From DATBFG01 sp036558645 (GTDB taxonomy: Bacteria; Acidobacteriota; Terriglobia; Terriglobales; Acidobacteriaceae): a DNA stretch of 64,000 nucleotides. Every line of letters begins with the position of its first letter. Position 1 is the stretch's first letter. The notes beneath the pieces are model-generated. The model saw only the letters and a list, made by a program, of their open reading frames with translations, was not told the origin of the DNA and searched no databases. Shown here piece by piece: positions 25,123-33,897 of this stretch. A program made the translations under genes and the position numbers. The stretch covers positions 1 through 64,000 of the forward strand of contig DATBFG010000069.1 in assembly GCA_036558645.1 (NCBI GenBank), given 5' to 3'.

Positions 25123-27537
25123 ATGAAGATTGCTGTTCGACTGACTGTCCTCTTCGTGGTTCTTACCTCCTTATTCAGTGTTGCTCATGCTGATTTCCCA
25201 ATCTTCGATAAGGTCGGTACCGTTCAGACACTTCCCAACGGTGTGGAACTCGGGGTCGGAGACTCCAGAGTGCGAATTACAGCATTGAACCCAAATATCA
25301 TCAGAATCGAATACTCTGCAGCGGGATTGAATGCTCCGGAAGACATTTTTGCTGTGCTACCGAACTCCATTGCGCCGACGGGAACTGTGCGAGTTTCGGA
25401 GCTGCCTGAGGCTGTCACTCTCAATACTGGCGCCGTGCAAGTTCGAGTTGAGAAGTCGCCTATGCGACTGGTTTTTCTGGACGCGAGCGGGCAGGTTATC
25501 TCACAAGACCCGCCAGGACTTCCTGTCACTTTCCACGACCGCGCTTTTACGGTCTACAAATCCATGCCGCTCGATGAGCACTACTTCGGACTTGGCGACA
25601 AATCGGGAGCGATGGATCGTCGCGAGCAGGCGTTTACGAACTGGAACACAGACGCGTATGGCTGGGTTGCGGGTACGGACCCTCTTTATAAGACGATCCC
25701 GTTTTTCATCGGGATGAGGGGCGGAAAAGCGTACGGAATTTTTCTCGACAACACGTATCGGAGTGTCTTCGATTTCGGCAAGCAAACACGGGAAGTGTAT
25801 AGCTTTGGTGCAGACGGTGGCCCACTTGACTATTACTTCATGTACGGACCCGATCCAAAGGCTGTCGTGCAATCATTTACGGCCCTTACGGGGCGCACGC
25901 CGCTGCCGCCGCTGTTCATGCTCGGATACCAGCAATCCCGCTATTCATATTTCCCCGAGGCACGTCTTCGCGAGGTGGCGAAGACATTCCGCGAACACAA
26001 GATTCCCTGCGACGTCCTATACCTTGACATCGATTACCAGGATGAACGACGCCCCTTCACTATTGACCGGAAGAATTATCCAAACTTCGAAGGCATGGTC
26101 CATGACCTGCGACAGGAGGGTTTCAAGCTGGTCACAATCACTGACCTGCACATTAAGAAGGAGCCAGGTTACAAGCCTTACGACGAAGGAAAAAAGCGCG
26201 ACGTTTTTGTAAAGAACCCGGACGGCTCCGATTTCGTGGGTTCCGTCTGGCCTGGTGATTCAGTTTTCGCGGATTTCACTCGAGCGGAGGGCAGACAGTT
26301 CTGGGGATCCCTGTACGCTGACTTTGTGAAGATGGGTATTCGCGGCTTCTGGAACGATATGAATGAGCCATCGATCTTCCTCCGCCTGGATAAAACAATG
26401 CCTCTGGACACGGTTCACAGCATAGAGGGACGCAAAACCGACCATCGAGAGGCGCATAACATCTTCGGTATGCAGAACGCACGCGCAACTTATGAAGGCC
26501 TGTTACACCTTACTCCGAACGAACGTCCCTTTGTCTTAACGCGAGCGGCGTTCGCGGGCACGCAACGATACGCTGCGACATGGACGGGAGACAACGGTTC
26601 AACATGGGATCATCTTCGTATGACGGTGCCCAACCTTTTGAGCCTAGGCATATCGGGGTACCCGCTGTCGGGCGCCGATGTCGGGGGATTTACAGGAAAT
26701 CCAACGCCTGAACTGCTGACACGATGGACCGAGGTGGGTGCCTTCCAGCCTTTCTTCCGAAATCATGCCGCGAAAGAGACAAGAGATCACGAACCTTGGG
26801 TAGATGGGCTGGAGCACGAGCGAATTCGCCGGCGTTACGTCGAGGAGCGGTACCGCCTGCTGCCTTACATCTATAGCAGCATGGAGGAAACATCGCGAAC
26901 CGGTATCCCTCTCATGCGTCCCATGTTCCTGGAGTTTCCCGACGAAGAAAAGTTGGAGACAAACGAGACGCAGTACATGTTTGGAAGAGATTTGCTTGTC
27001 GCGCCCAAGGTGAAAGAGACCACAGGATCTTATGAAGTGATTCTTCCAAAGGGAATCTGGTACGACTACTGGACTGGTGCCCTGGTTCAGGGAACATCGC
27101 TCAAAGTAGATCCGTCACTTTCGGAATTGCCCGTCTATGTTCGCGGCGGTGCCATCATTCCTCGCCAGCCACTTGTACAGAACGCCGACGAAACCCCGCA
27201 GGGAGCTCTCGAGCTGGATGTTTACTCCGGTTCCAACTGTCTCGGCTCTCTGTACACGGACGACGGCAACACCTTCGATTACACGCGCGGAAAGTATTCC
27301 CGCCAACAATTCACTTGCGAAGCGGGTGGACAAGGCCTGACTTTGCACCTTATTGCCTCAGAGGGCTCATATCCAACTTGGTGGAAGAAGATTCAAGTGA
27401 AAATCTACGGTGCACAAATGCCGACGACCGTGTCGGTGGATGGGAAGATCGAGAAAAACTGGCGCTTTGATTCCAACTACAAGTCAGTCACGCTTGAGGT
27501 TCCAGCAACAGCCTCTGCGGTGACGCTTAATTATTAG
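25123..27537 (+). CDS. Secreted glycoside hydrolase family 31 alpha-glucosidase-like enzyme
   Basis: An 804-residue exported GH31 enzyme, probably splitting alpha-linked glucose or xylose from oligosaccharides in the periplasm or outside. The ATG at 25123 follows TTTGGAGTTCCT and opens directly into a signal peptide (MKIAVRLTVLFVVL ... AHA); the longer frame from 25087 would bury it. A beta-sandwich domain precedes the barrel. Catalytic regions are visible: VLYLDIDYQDERRPF, the nucleophile in GFWNDMNEPSIF (first Asp after Trp-Asn) and the acid/base region TWTGDNGSTWDHL. The C-terminal part has the usual beta domains (WYDYWTGALVQG, YVRGGAIIPRQP). Length is in the normal range. It stands alone, 590 bases upstream of a methylated-amine cluster and downstream of the DUF892 gene. 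Substrate specificity cannot be told by eye. Confidence 0.9.
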   Translation: MKIAVRLTVLFVVLTSLFSVAHADFPIFDKVGTVQTLPNGVELGVGDSRVRITALNPNIIRIEYSAAGLNAPEDIFAVLPNSIAPTGTVRVSELPEAVTLNTGAVQVRVEKSPMRLVFLDASGQVISQDPPGLPVTFHDRAFTVYKSMPLDEHYFGLGDKSGAMDRREQAFTNWNTDAYGWVAGTDPLYKTIPFFIGMRGGKAYGIFLDNTYRSVFDFGKQTREVYSFGADGGPLDYYFMYGPDPKAVVQSFTALTGRTPLPPLFMLGYQQSRYSYFPEARLREVAKTFREHKIPCDVLYLDIDYQDERRPFTIDRKNYPNFEGMVHDLRQEGFKLVTITDLHIKKEPGYKPYDEGKKRDVFVKNPDGSDFVGSVWPGDSVFADFTRAEGRQFWGSLYADFVKMGIRGFWNDMNEPSIFLRLDKTMPLDTVHSIEGRKTDHREAHNIFGMQNARATYEGLLHLTPNERPFVLTRAAFAGTQRYAATWTGDNGSTWDHLRMTVPNLLSLGISGYPLSGADVGGFTGNPTPELLTRWTEVGAFQPFFRNHAAKETRDHEPWVDGLEHERIRRRYVEERYRLLPYIYSSMEETSRTGIPLMRPMFLEFPDEEKLETNETQYMFGRDLLVAPKVKETTGSYEVILPKGIWYDYWTGALVQGTSLKVDPSLSELPVYVRGGAIIPRQPLVQNADETPQGALELDVYSGSNCLGSLYTDDGNTFDYTRGKYSRQQFTCEAGGQGLTLHLIASEGSYPTWWKKIQVKIYGAQMPTTVSVDGKIEKNWRFDSNYKSVTLEVPATASAVTLNY

Positions 27538-27714
27538 GCTCCGTTGCGATTCCGTTCCAGCAAGCAAGATGTCTGACCCAAAGTCACAGGTCGAAATTGT
27601 ATCCACGTGAGTGAAGTTGTTCAAGAGGGGTTAATATAGATGACCTTTGCTGATGTGCGAAGAGCTCGATTCGCATATAAGCGAGCCACCTGAGTTTTTC
27701 GAACCCGGCAAAAA
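27538..27714. other. Intergenic before the methylated-amine cluster
   Basis: About 177 bases between the GH31 stop and the FAD oxidoreductase start. It is A/T-richer than its flanks and probably contains the cluster promoter. I could not fix a -35/-10 pair with correct spacing. Confidence 0.35.
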
Positions 27715-28908
27715 GTGAGTGGTGCAAATGTGAGTTCAACCAACGGCAGAACCGCCGACACAGTCATTCTTGGTGCGGGCGTCATGGGCGCGTCGATAGC
27801 GTTCCATCTGGCAAAGCGGCGCGCCGGTCGAATTGTTGTGCTGGAGAAGGACTCCGTCGGACAAGGCGCCAGTGGCCGATCTTCAGCCCTCGTCCGAATG
27901 CATTACAGTTTCCCACCGGAAGTTCGACTCGCAGTTAAGAGTCTCGAAATGTTCGAAAGCTGGAAAGAAATTACAGGCCAGCCGGGAGAGTTCCACAAGA
28001 CTGGTTTTCTTCGCATCGTTCTCCAGAGTGAGACAGAACGGCTGAAATCCAATGTGGAGATGCAAAGAAAACACGGCGTGAAAGTTGAGTTATTGGACCG
28101 AGTCGAGTTACAGAAGTTGGAACCCGACTGGAATTTTGATGACGTTGATCTCGCAGCGTATGAACCCGGGTCAGGTTCTGGAGACGGCTCCTGTGTAGCC
28201 AACGATTTCATGGCGGCAGCCCGCGATCTGGGAGTCGAATATCGCCGTCGAACTTGCGCTACAGGATTTATCGTGAATCGTGATCGTGTGCAGGGTGTAA
28301 TCACCGATCAGGGAGAATTGCACGCGCCGGCAGTTATTGCGGCCACCGGGTATTGGAGCAAACCGCTTTTCGAGAGCGCAGGTGTGAGCCTGCCTATCGA
28401 AACTGAATTTCATCAGGTCGCTGTTCTGCGCAATCCTCCAGACATGAAGCGCGGAAGTTGTGCCTGCATCGATTCGATCACTACTACTTACTTTCGATCT
28501 GACGGCGGAGACAAGACTCTGGTCGGCGACTTTTATGGAGAGCGGGGAGTCGATGCCGACCATTATCCGCAGCGTCCCAGGGATGAGTGGCTGGAAGAAA
28601 TCGTTGAGCGCACCAGTAAGCGGATTCCCAAGCTCCAAAACGCAGAGATGATGCGAGGTGTGACCGGGGTCTATGACATGACTCCCGATTCGCGCCCATT
28701 ACTGGGCGAATTAACAGCTGTTCGAGGACTCTACGTCTGTGCAGGGTTCTCCGGCATGGGATTCAAGATTTCGCCGGCAATAGGCTTGGTCATGTCTGAA
28801 CTACTGTTGGACGGACGGGGAAAGACTGTAGACATCTCGGCATTCCGGCCGAGCCGTTTCACGGAAGGCGCACCGATTCGCGCTGAGTACGAGTATCAGG
28901 ACGATTAA
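27715..28908 (+). CDS. FAD-dependent oxidoreductase, DAO/sarcosine oxidase-like
   Basis: A 397-residue flavoenzyme of the D-amino acid oxidase superfamily. The dinucleotide fold reads VILGAGVMGASIAFHLAKR, followed by VVLEKDSVGQGASGRSSALVR, the layout of sarcosine oxidase beta subunits and dimethylglycine oxidoreductases. The C-terminal FAD region is GVTGVYDMTPDSRPLLG and CAGFSGMGFKISPA. It lacks the C-terminal folate domain of full dimethylglycine dehydrogenase, so released methyl groups would appear as formaldehyde unless passed to another protein. The start is GTG at 27715; a GTG five codons later is an alternative. It heads a same-strand run with a BHMT-like methyltransferase, a small HbpS-like protein and formaldehyde dehydrogenase. 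That context points to oxidation of an N-methylated glycine such as sarcosine or dimethylglycine (inference). Confidence 0.8.
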   Translation: MSGANVSSTNGRTADTVILGAGVMGASIAFHLAKRRAGRIVVLEKDSVGQGASGRSSALVRMHYSFPPEVRLAVKSLEMFESWKEITGQPGEFHKTGFLRIVLQSETERLKSNVEMQRKHGVKVELLDRVELQKLEPDWNFDDVDLAAYEPGSGSGDGSCVANDFMAAARDLGVEYRRRTCATGFIVNRDRVQGVITDQGELHAPAVIAATGYWSKPLFESAGVSLPIETEFHQVAVLRNPPDMKRGSCACIDSITTTYFRSDGGDKTLVGDFYGERGVDADHYPQRPRDEWLEEIVERTSKRIPKLQNAEMMRGVTGVYDMTPDSRPLLGELTAVRGLYVCAGFSGMGFKISPAIGLVMSELLLDGRGKTVDISAFRPSRFTEGAPIRAEYEYQDD

Positions 28909-28953
28909 ACCAGGGTCTGAGGGCCATCTCATCACCATCTATTAGGAGTGCGC

Positions 28954-29949
28954 ATGCCAACGAAGAAGGGCATCCTTGAACGCCTCAAAGAAGGACCGGT
29001 TCTGGGTGATGGCGGATACTTGCTCGAACTTGAAAAACGCGGATGGGTGCGTGCGGGTCCGTTCACGCCGGAGGTTGCGCTCACATATCCCGAGGCTCTG
29101 CGCGAGTTGCACGTGGAATTTCGTGAAGCAGGGTCGGAGATCCTGCAGGCGCTGACATTTTATGCGAGCCGCGACAAGCTGAAGACAGTAGGTCTGGACA
29201 ATCGGTTAGAAGACTTGAATCGAGCAGCCGTGCGGATCGCGAAAGAAGTGGCAGGCGAGCGTTGCCTTGTCGCGGGAAACATCAGCCTGACATGGATGTA
29301 CGAACCCGATAGTGCGTCGGCCGAAGATCGTGTGCGGAAGACATTCGATGAGCAGCTGGAAATTCAGGTCGGCGAAGGAGTGGATTTCATCATTGGCGAA
29401 ACCTTTACTTGGCTCGGCGAGGCGCTCCTGGCGGTAGAAAGAGCCAAGCGAACCGGCCTACCGGTGATGGTCACGATTTCCTTCGAGCAAGCAGAACAAA
29501 CCTATGAAGGACATAACGCGGCAGAGGCTGCAAAGAGATTGATCGATGCGGGCGCCGATATCGTCGGTATGAACTGCTTGCGTCCGCCACAGCATACTTT
29601 GCCTTTCATGCAGCAAATGCGCAGCGCGGTCTCGGGATTTTTGGCCTGTCAACCTGTTGCCTATAACACACCAAAGGAAAAACCGGACTTCACGAGCCTG
29701 CCGGAATTCCCTGTGGCGCTCGACCCCTTGCAAATGACGCGGCAGGCCATGGCGGATTATGCTTTAAGAGCACGGGATATGGGAATCAACTACATCGGCG
29801 CGTGTTGCGGTTCGACTGCTTCGCATATTCGAGAGATGGCGCGCGCGCTGGGAAAGCTTCCGCAGGATGCTCGGCCCTGGAATAAAGGTGGAGAAAAGCC
29901 AATGTCGGCCTATGAATACTACGGGCACGACAAAGTTGTCAGCAAATAA
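28954..29949 (+). CDS. Betaine-homocysteine methyltransferase-like zinc enzyme
   Basis: A 331-residue protein of the homocysteine S-methyltransferase family (PF02574). The barrel starts with GPVLGDGGYLLELEKRGW. The three zinc cysteines appear in GMNCLRPP and GACCGST near the C-terminus, as in BHMT and MetH N-terminal domains. The overall spacing, with PEALRELHVEFREAGSEIL early on, is closer to BHMT than to MetH or MmuM. It would move a methyl group from a betaine-type donor to a thiol acceptor. AGGAG (28944-28948) sits well placed for the ATG at 28954; the GTG at 28948 is the weaker choice. Lying between a sarcosine-oxidase-like gene and formaldehyde dehydrogenase, it could perform the first demethylation of glycine betaine or protect methyl groups for methionine. 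Substrate unproven. Confidence 0.82.
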   Translation: MPTKKGILERLKEGPVLGDGGYLLELEKRGWVRAGPFTPEVALTYPEALRELHVEFREAGSEILQALTFYASRDKLKTVGLDNRLEDLNRAAVRIAKEVAGERCLVAGNISLTWMYEPDSASAEDRVRKTFDEQLEIQVGEGVDFIIGETFTWLGEALLAVERAKRTGLPVMVTISFEQAEQTYEGHNAAEAAKRLIDAGADIVGMNCLRPPQHTLPFMQQMRSAVSGFLACQPVAYNTPKEKPDFTSLPEFPVALDPLQMTRQAMADYALRARDMGINYIGACCGSTASHIREMARALGKLPQDARPWNKGGEKPMSAYEYYGHDKVVSK

Positions 29950-29998
29950 TCATCACTAAAACAGGCAGTCATCATCACAAGAAAGAGGAGGTTCGCTC

Positions 29999-30391
29999 AT
30001 GACACTCGAAGATGCGCGCCGCGTGATCGCGGCGGCTGAAAAGAAGTCCAAAGAAATCGGCCAGCCGATGAACATTGCAGTTGCCGACGAGGGCGGTAAC
30101 CTGGTTTCCCACGTGCGCATGGATGGCGCATGGCTGGGCAGCATCGATATTTCCATCAAGAAGGCTTACACCTCGCGGGCGTTTGACATCGCGACCAAGG
30201 ACTTGGCAACGCATTCACAATCCGGTGGACAGTTCTTCGGAATTCACGCTTCCAACAACGGCAAGATCATGATTTTTGCGGGCGGTATTCCGCTCAAGAA
30301 AAACGGAAAAGTGGTTGGAGCGATCGGCGTGAGCGGCGGATCAGGTGACCAGGATCACACTGTAGCCGAAGCAGGCGCTGCTGCCTTCTAG
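29999..30391 (+). CDS. GlcG/HbpS-family (DUF336) small protein
   Basis: A 130-residue protein with the GlcG/HbpS fold: MTLEDARRVIAAAEKKS at the start, NIAVADEGGNLVSHVRMDGA, a SIKKAYTSRAF helix, and the closing GVSGGSGDQDHTVAEAGAAAF. Members include haem-binding HbpS and the poorly understood GlcG encoded with glycolate oxidase; many sit beside oxidoreductases. AGGAGG stands 12 bases before the ATG, which is strong. It lies 49 bases after the methyltransferase stop and 20 bases before formaldehyde dehydrogenase, so it is surely part of the same operon. It could help cofactor handling for the flavoenzyme or bind a pathway intermediate. No catalytic role can be claimed. Confidence 0.85.
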   Translation: MTLEDARRVIAAAEKKSKEIGQPMNIAVADEGGNLVSHVRMDGAWLGSIDISIKKAYTSRAFDIATKDLATHSQSGGQFFGIHASNNGKIMIFAGGIPLKKNGKVVGAIGVSGGSGDQDHTVAEAGAAAF

Positions 30392-30411
30392 CAGAGATGC
30401 GAGGATAAGTT

Positions 30412-31605
30412 ATGGCGAGCAATCGAGGTGTTGCCTACATGGGCCCCGGCACGGTTGAAGTGCAGAGCATCGATTTCCCCAAGCTTGCGCTGGGAGATCG
30501 GAAATGCGAGCACGGGGTCATACTCAAAATCGTTTCAACCAACATCTGTGGTAGCGATCAACACATGGTTCGTGGACGCACAACAGCCCCGAAGGGGATC
30601 GTTCTCGGTCACGAAATTACGGGAGAAGTGATTGAAGCTGGACGCGATGTCGAGTTCATCAAGAAGGGCGACCTCGTATCCGTCCCGTTCAATATTGCAT
30701 GCGGACGCTGCCGGAATTGCAAGGAGCGCGCAACCGGCGTGTGTCTGAATGTCAATCCGTCACGTCCGGGAGCGGCGTATGGCTATGTTGACATGGGCGG
30801 ATGGGTAGGCGGGCAAGCTGAATACGTCATGGTTCCGTACGCCGATTTCAACTTGCTCAAGTTCCCGGACAAAGATCGCGCCATGGCCAAGATTCGCGAT
30901 CTCACCTGCCTCTCGGACATTTTGCCGACCGGCTATCACGGAGCAGTTACCGCAGGCGTTGGCACCGGGTCGACGGTATACGTGGCCGGGGCTGGTCCCG
31001 TCGGTTTGGCGTGTGCAGCTGCATGTCATTTGCTGGGAGCAGCTGTAGTCATCGTCGGTGACCATATCCCGGAAAGGCTGGCACAGGCCCGCAGCTTTGG
31101 CTGCGAGACCGTAGACATTTCCAAGAAGGCCACCGTTGGCGAGCAGATCGAATCAATCCTCGGTGTGCCTGAGGTTGATAGCGCTGTAGATTGTGTTGGC
31201 TTCGAAGCGCGTGGCCATGGCGCAGATTCGGCACGCGAGGCGCCAGCCACCGTGTTGAATTCGCTGATGGAAATCACCAGGGCGGCGGGGTCAATTGGTA
31301 TTCCCGGCCTCTACGTAACTGGGGACCCTGGCGGAATCGATGCCAACGCCAAGGAAGGCCGGCTCAGCATCCGCATTGGCCTGGGCTGGGCCCGTTCTCA
31401 CAATTTCACTACTGGGCAATGTCCAGTCATGAAGTACAACCGGCAGCTCATGCAGGCCATTCTGCATGACAAGATTCAAATCGCAAAAGCGGTGAACGTG
31501 GAAGTCATTCGTTTGGATGATGCTCCGCGCGGTTATAAGGATTTCGACAGGGGTGCGGCCAAGAAGTTCGTGCTCGATCCGCACAGCAGTATTTCAAAGA
31601 ACTAG
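30412..31605 (+). CDS. fdhA: Glutathione-independent formaldehyde dehydrogenase
   Basis: A 397-residue zinc alcohol dehydrogenase of the Pseudomonas putida FdhA type. This enzyme oxidises formaldehyde with tightly bound NAD and does not need glutathione. Visible signs: the catalytic zinc cysteine in STNICGSDQHM, GHEITGEV, the structural zinc cluster with four cysteines (ACGRCRNCKERATGVC, about residues 96-112), the long insertion around GWVGGQAEYVMVPYAD, and the Rossmann motif VAGAGPVGLACA. Length is normal for the family. It closes the one-carbon operon: the upstream flavoenzyme and the nearby Rieske demethylase both should release formaldehyde, and this enzyme would detoxify it to formate. 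GAGGAT precedes the ATG. It ends shortly before a long hairpin shared with the convergent ureohydrolase gene. Confidence 0.9.
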   Translation: MASNRGVAYMGPGTVEVQSIDFPKLALGDRKCEHGVILKIVSTNICGSDQHMVRGRTTAPKGIVLGHEITGEVIEAGRDVEFIKKGDLVSVPFNIACGRCRNCKERATGVCLNVNPSRPGAAYGYVDMGGWVGGQAEYVMVPYADFNLLKFPDKDRAMAKIRDLTCLSDILPTGYHGAVTAGVGTGSTVYVAGAGPVGLACAAACHLLGAAVVIVGDHIPERLAQARSFGCETVDISKKATVGEQIESILGVPEVDSAVDCVGFEARGHGADSAREAPATVLNSLMEITRAAGSIGIPGLYVTGDPGGIDANAKEGRLSIRIGLGWARSHNFTTGQCPVMKYNRQLMQAILHDKIQIAKAVNVEVIRLDDAPRGYKDFDRGAAKKFVLDPHSSISKN

Positions 31606-31611
31606 CAAAAC

Positions 31612-31645
31612 GCAGCGTGCCAGTTTCCTGAAGCTGGTACGCTGC
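31612..31645. terminator. Bidirectional terminator-like hairpin
   Basis: GCAGCGTGCCAG (31612-31623) pairs with CTGGTACGCTGC (31634-31645) over 12 positions with one G-T wobble, around a 10-base loop. It lies seven bases after the fdhA stop and 12 bases from the end of the convergent ureohydrolase gene. The flanks are CAAAAC on the left and CCCTTCTTG on the right, so it could stop both transcripts. Confidence 0.7.
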
Positions 31646-31657
31646 CCTTCTTGACGC

Positions 31658-32512
31658 TTAAACCCAATCCTGCCTTGGCGGTTTACCATTGCGCAGCATT
31701 GCTGCTGCGATTTCTTTTAGAAATTTTCCACAAACCATCGCTGTCTGTTCGTGCTGGTCGCGCGTGGGGTTGTATTCAACAATATCTGCTCCCAGGATCG
31801 GCACGCGCAAATCTTGAATGCATGCTACGACCTCCCGAACCGACATCCCTCCAGGTTCGTAGTGGGAAATTCCCGGCGCGAATGCTGGATCGAGGACATC
31901 GATATCCAGCGAGATAAACAGGGAACCTCCGAGCTCCAATTGCTGCAGCCTCGCGAGTTCTCGCATGCTGATCACATCCACATGAAATTTCTTTGCTTGT
32001 TCCCATTGATGAGCATTCATTGTGCGAATGCCGACCTGGACCAGCCTGTTGGCAAGTCCTTCTTCCAGGCTTCGGGCGAAGGGGCAAGCATGTGACAACC
32101 GGTTTCCGTCCAGGACGTCATAAAGGTCAGGGTGGGCATCGAAGTGCAGGATGGTCAAGTCTCGATATCGTTTGTGAAAGGCACGCAACTCGGGGTATGT
32201 AACCGAATGATCGCCTCCCAGGCTAATCAGGGGATTACCTAAATCCAGAGTTTCCCCAACTTTTTTCTCAATCAGCGTGAATGCCGCTTTCGCATCCTCG
32301 GCAAGCTCAAGATCCCCAGCATCGTGGAGTACGCCAGGTTGGCCGAGATCGACGCCGTCTTCCGTCCACATGTTGCTAGAGTCGCAATGCAACGCCTTGC
32401 GGATTAATGGAGGAGCAAGTGCTGGTCCGCGCAGGTAGCTGGAGTTGACATCGTAAGGAATGCCAAGAATTGAAACAGCCTGTGGCGAGCGTGGTTGTAA
32501 GCTACCAGTCAT
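31658..32512 (-). CDS. Ureohydrolase family enzyme (agmatinase/arginase-like)
   Basis: A 284-residue manganese enzyme that should release urea from a guanidino compound. The metal-binding motifs of the arginase/agmatinase family are all present: GGDHSVTYPE, LHFDAHPDLYD and SLDIDVLDPAFAPG, with the late E of DIVEYNP. Length fits agmatinases (SpeB) and related guanidino hydrolases. Substrate cannot be told from the motifs; agmatine, guanidinobutyrate, guanidine or a methylated guanidine are all possible. It sits inside the methylated-amine region, convergent with fdhA and followed upstream by the Rieske demethylase gene (30 bases apart, same strand). An N-methylated guanidino substrate would therefore fit, but that is only inference. 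ATG at 32512. Confidence 0.85.
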   Translation of the reverse strand: MTGSLQPRSPQAVSILGIPYDVNSSYLRGPALAPPLIRKALHCDSSNMWTEDGVDLGQPGVLHDAGDLELAEDAKAAFTLIEKKVGETLDLGNPLISLGGDHSVTYPELRAFHKRYRDLTILHFDAHPDLYDVLDGNRLSHACPFARSLEEGLANRLVQVGIRTMNAHQWEQAKKFHVDVISMRELARLQQLELGGSLFISLDIDVLDPAFAPGISHYEPGGMSVREVVACIQDLRVPILGADIVEYNPTRDQHEQTAMVCGKFLKEIAAAMLRNGKPPRQDWV

Positions 32513-32542
32513 ATCTACACGCGAAATCCTGCGAACAATGAA

Positions 32543-33688
32543 TCATCGCTCGCGCCCCAGCAGTCGTGTCACGTATCTTCGGATGTCAAGGCTAGGATCT
32601 TCCATCGGTGCATAGTACCCGAAGTGATGGACTTGTGACTTGACGCCTTGTTGCACACGTTTGCAGATTGCCCAATCCTGGCGATTAACCAGGTCCCAAA
32701 ACTCGACGGCATCGGATGGGTCGAAATTCGCGCTCGCTATTTCTTTCGGATGGAAGAGGAAGTTGCACTCAACTCGCGTGCGGTCAGGAGCCAGAGGCCA
32801 TAGCGTGAATGCTGCAACGTGATCGCAGGAGACACTAAGCAAACAGTTCGGATAGACTAGCTCTCCCTTATGCCGAATCTTTTCATCTTCACTTAATGCC
32901 GGAAACGGCTGCCGAATGGTAGTTCCAGATCGAGTAAAGGTGAAGGCCCCTTCGCGGTGCGGAATGCCGTTGTCCCAGTCGAGATTGGCGCCGCCCGCCC
33001 GCTTGAAGTCCGGCACCAATTCGCAGAGTTCCGGATGTACTGGTCCACAGTGATAACACTCGTTGTAGTTCTCGGCGATGATCTTCCAGTTCGCCTCCAC
33101 GTTGTAAGTCATCTGCTGGGCTGTTCTGAGCTCCGCCAACGGATAGTTTTTGAGGCGTTGCGGAATCGGTCCCAGTTGAGACGCCAGATCACGCTTCTCC
33201 GCCGCCGCAATCTCAGGCGAGAGATTCAGAAAGAAAAATCCTCCCCATGTTTCCAGGCCTACCGGATAGAGTGAAAAATCCTCCTTGTGAAACTCTCCTT
33301 CCTCGCGAACAAAAGGAGCGCTCAGAAGTTTTCCTTCAAGGCTGTACGTCCATTGATGATAGGGACAACGAATGCTAAGAGCCGGCATCACGCCGCCGCT
33401 GAGTTTTACGTTCCAGCGCTCATCTTGTGTCGAACAAAGGCGTGCGCCACGGTGGCGACAGACGTTGTAATGAGCTTTCAGTTCGTTGGCTTTGGTGCAG
33501 ACAACCAGGACGCTCTCCCCCAAGATGTCAAGAACAAGGTGGTCGCCCGGTGCCGGGAGTTGTTCCTCTCGCCCGCCGCAAAACCATTCCCGGTTGAAGA
33601 TGAGGTTCTTTTCTCGTTCAAAGATCTCGGCGGAGACATAGTAGGAACTTGGGAGCGATCGCTCCAGCCGTTGTTGAGGTTCAGTCAT
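32543..33688 (-). CDS. Rieske non-haem iron oxygenase, GbcA/quaternary-amine demethylase type
   Basis: A 381-residue oxygenase alpha subunit. The Rieske 2Fe-2S motif is CRHRGARLC ... CPYHQWTY (residues about 77-106). The mononuclear iron site is in ENYNECYHCGPVHPEL, with its two histidines; the third carboxylate ligand should be in the later DPSDAVEFWDL segment. The ENYNECYHC variant and the length are typical of glycine betaine or stachydrine demethylases (GbcA-like) rather than aromatic-ring dioxygenases. Such enzymes oxidise an N-methyl group and release formaldehyde, and need a separate ferredoxin-type reductase. No reductase is encoded nearby, so it must come from elsewhere. AGGAAAAGC precedes the ATG. 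Divergent from the APC permease; the formaldehyde dehydrogenase three genes away supports a demethylation role. Confidence 0.85.
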   Translation of the reverse strand: MTEPQQRLERSLPSSYYVSAEIFEREKNLIFNREWFCGGREEQLPAPGDHLVLDILGESVLVVCTKANELKAHYNVCRHRGARLCSTQDERWNVKLSGGVMPALSIRCPYHQWTYSLEGKLLSAPFVREEGEFHKEDFSLYPVGLETWGGFFFLNLSPEIAAAEKRDLASQLGPIPQRLKNYPLAELRTAQQMTYNVEANWKIIAENYNECYHCGPVHPELCELVPDFKRAGGANLDWDNGIPHREGAFTFTRSGTTIRQPFPALSEDEKIRHKGELVYPNCLLSVSCDHVAAFTLWPLAPDRTRVECNFLFHPKEIASANFDPSDAVEFWDLVNRQDWAICKRVQQGVKSQVHHFGYYAPMEDPSLDIRRYVTRLLGRER

Positions 33689-33897
33689 TGCTTTTCCTGA
33701 GCGGACACTGCGGGCGACGCGACCCGAGCCAATGTCTCGTCAAGCATTATGACTGGAAAACGTACTCAAGACAGCAGAAGAAGGATACGAAACGGCTGAC
33801 TGCAAGTCACAGCCCAGCGATACTGATCCAGCCTGTCATTTGCCATTGAAGCTGTAGGTAAAGCGGGATATGCTGCGGAAAACTACAACTAGACTCT
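33689..33897. other. Divergent promoter region, Rieske enzyme / permease
   Basis: About 209 bases between divergent genes. It should hold promoters for both, perhaps with a shared regulator site. I see no strong palindrome or consensus boxes. Confidence 0.35.
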
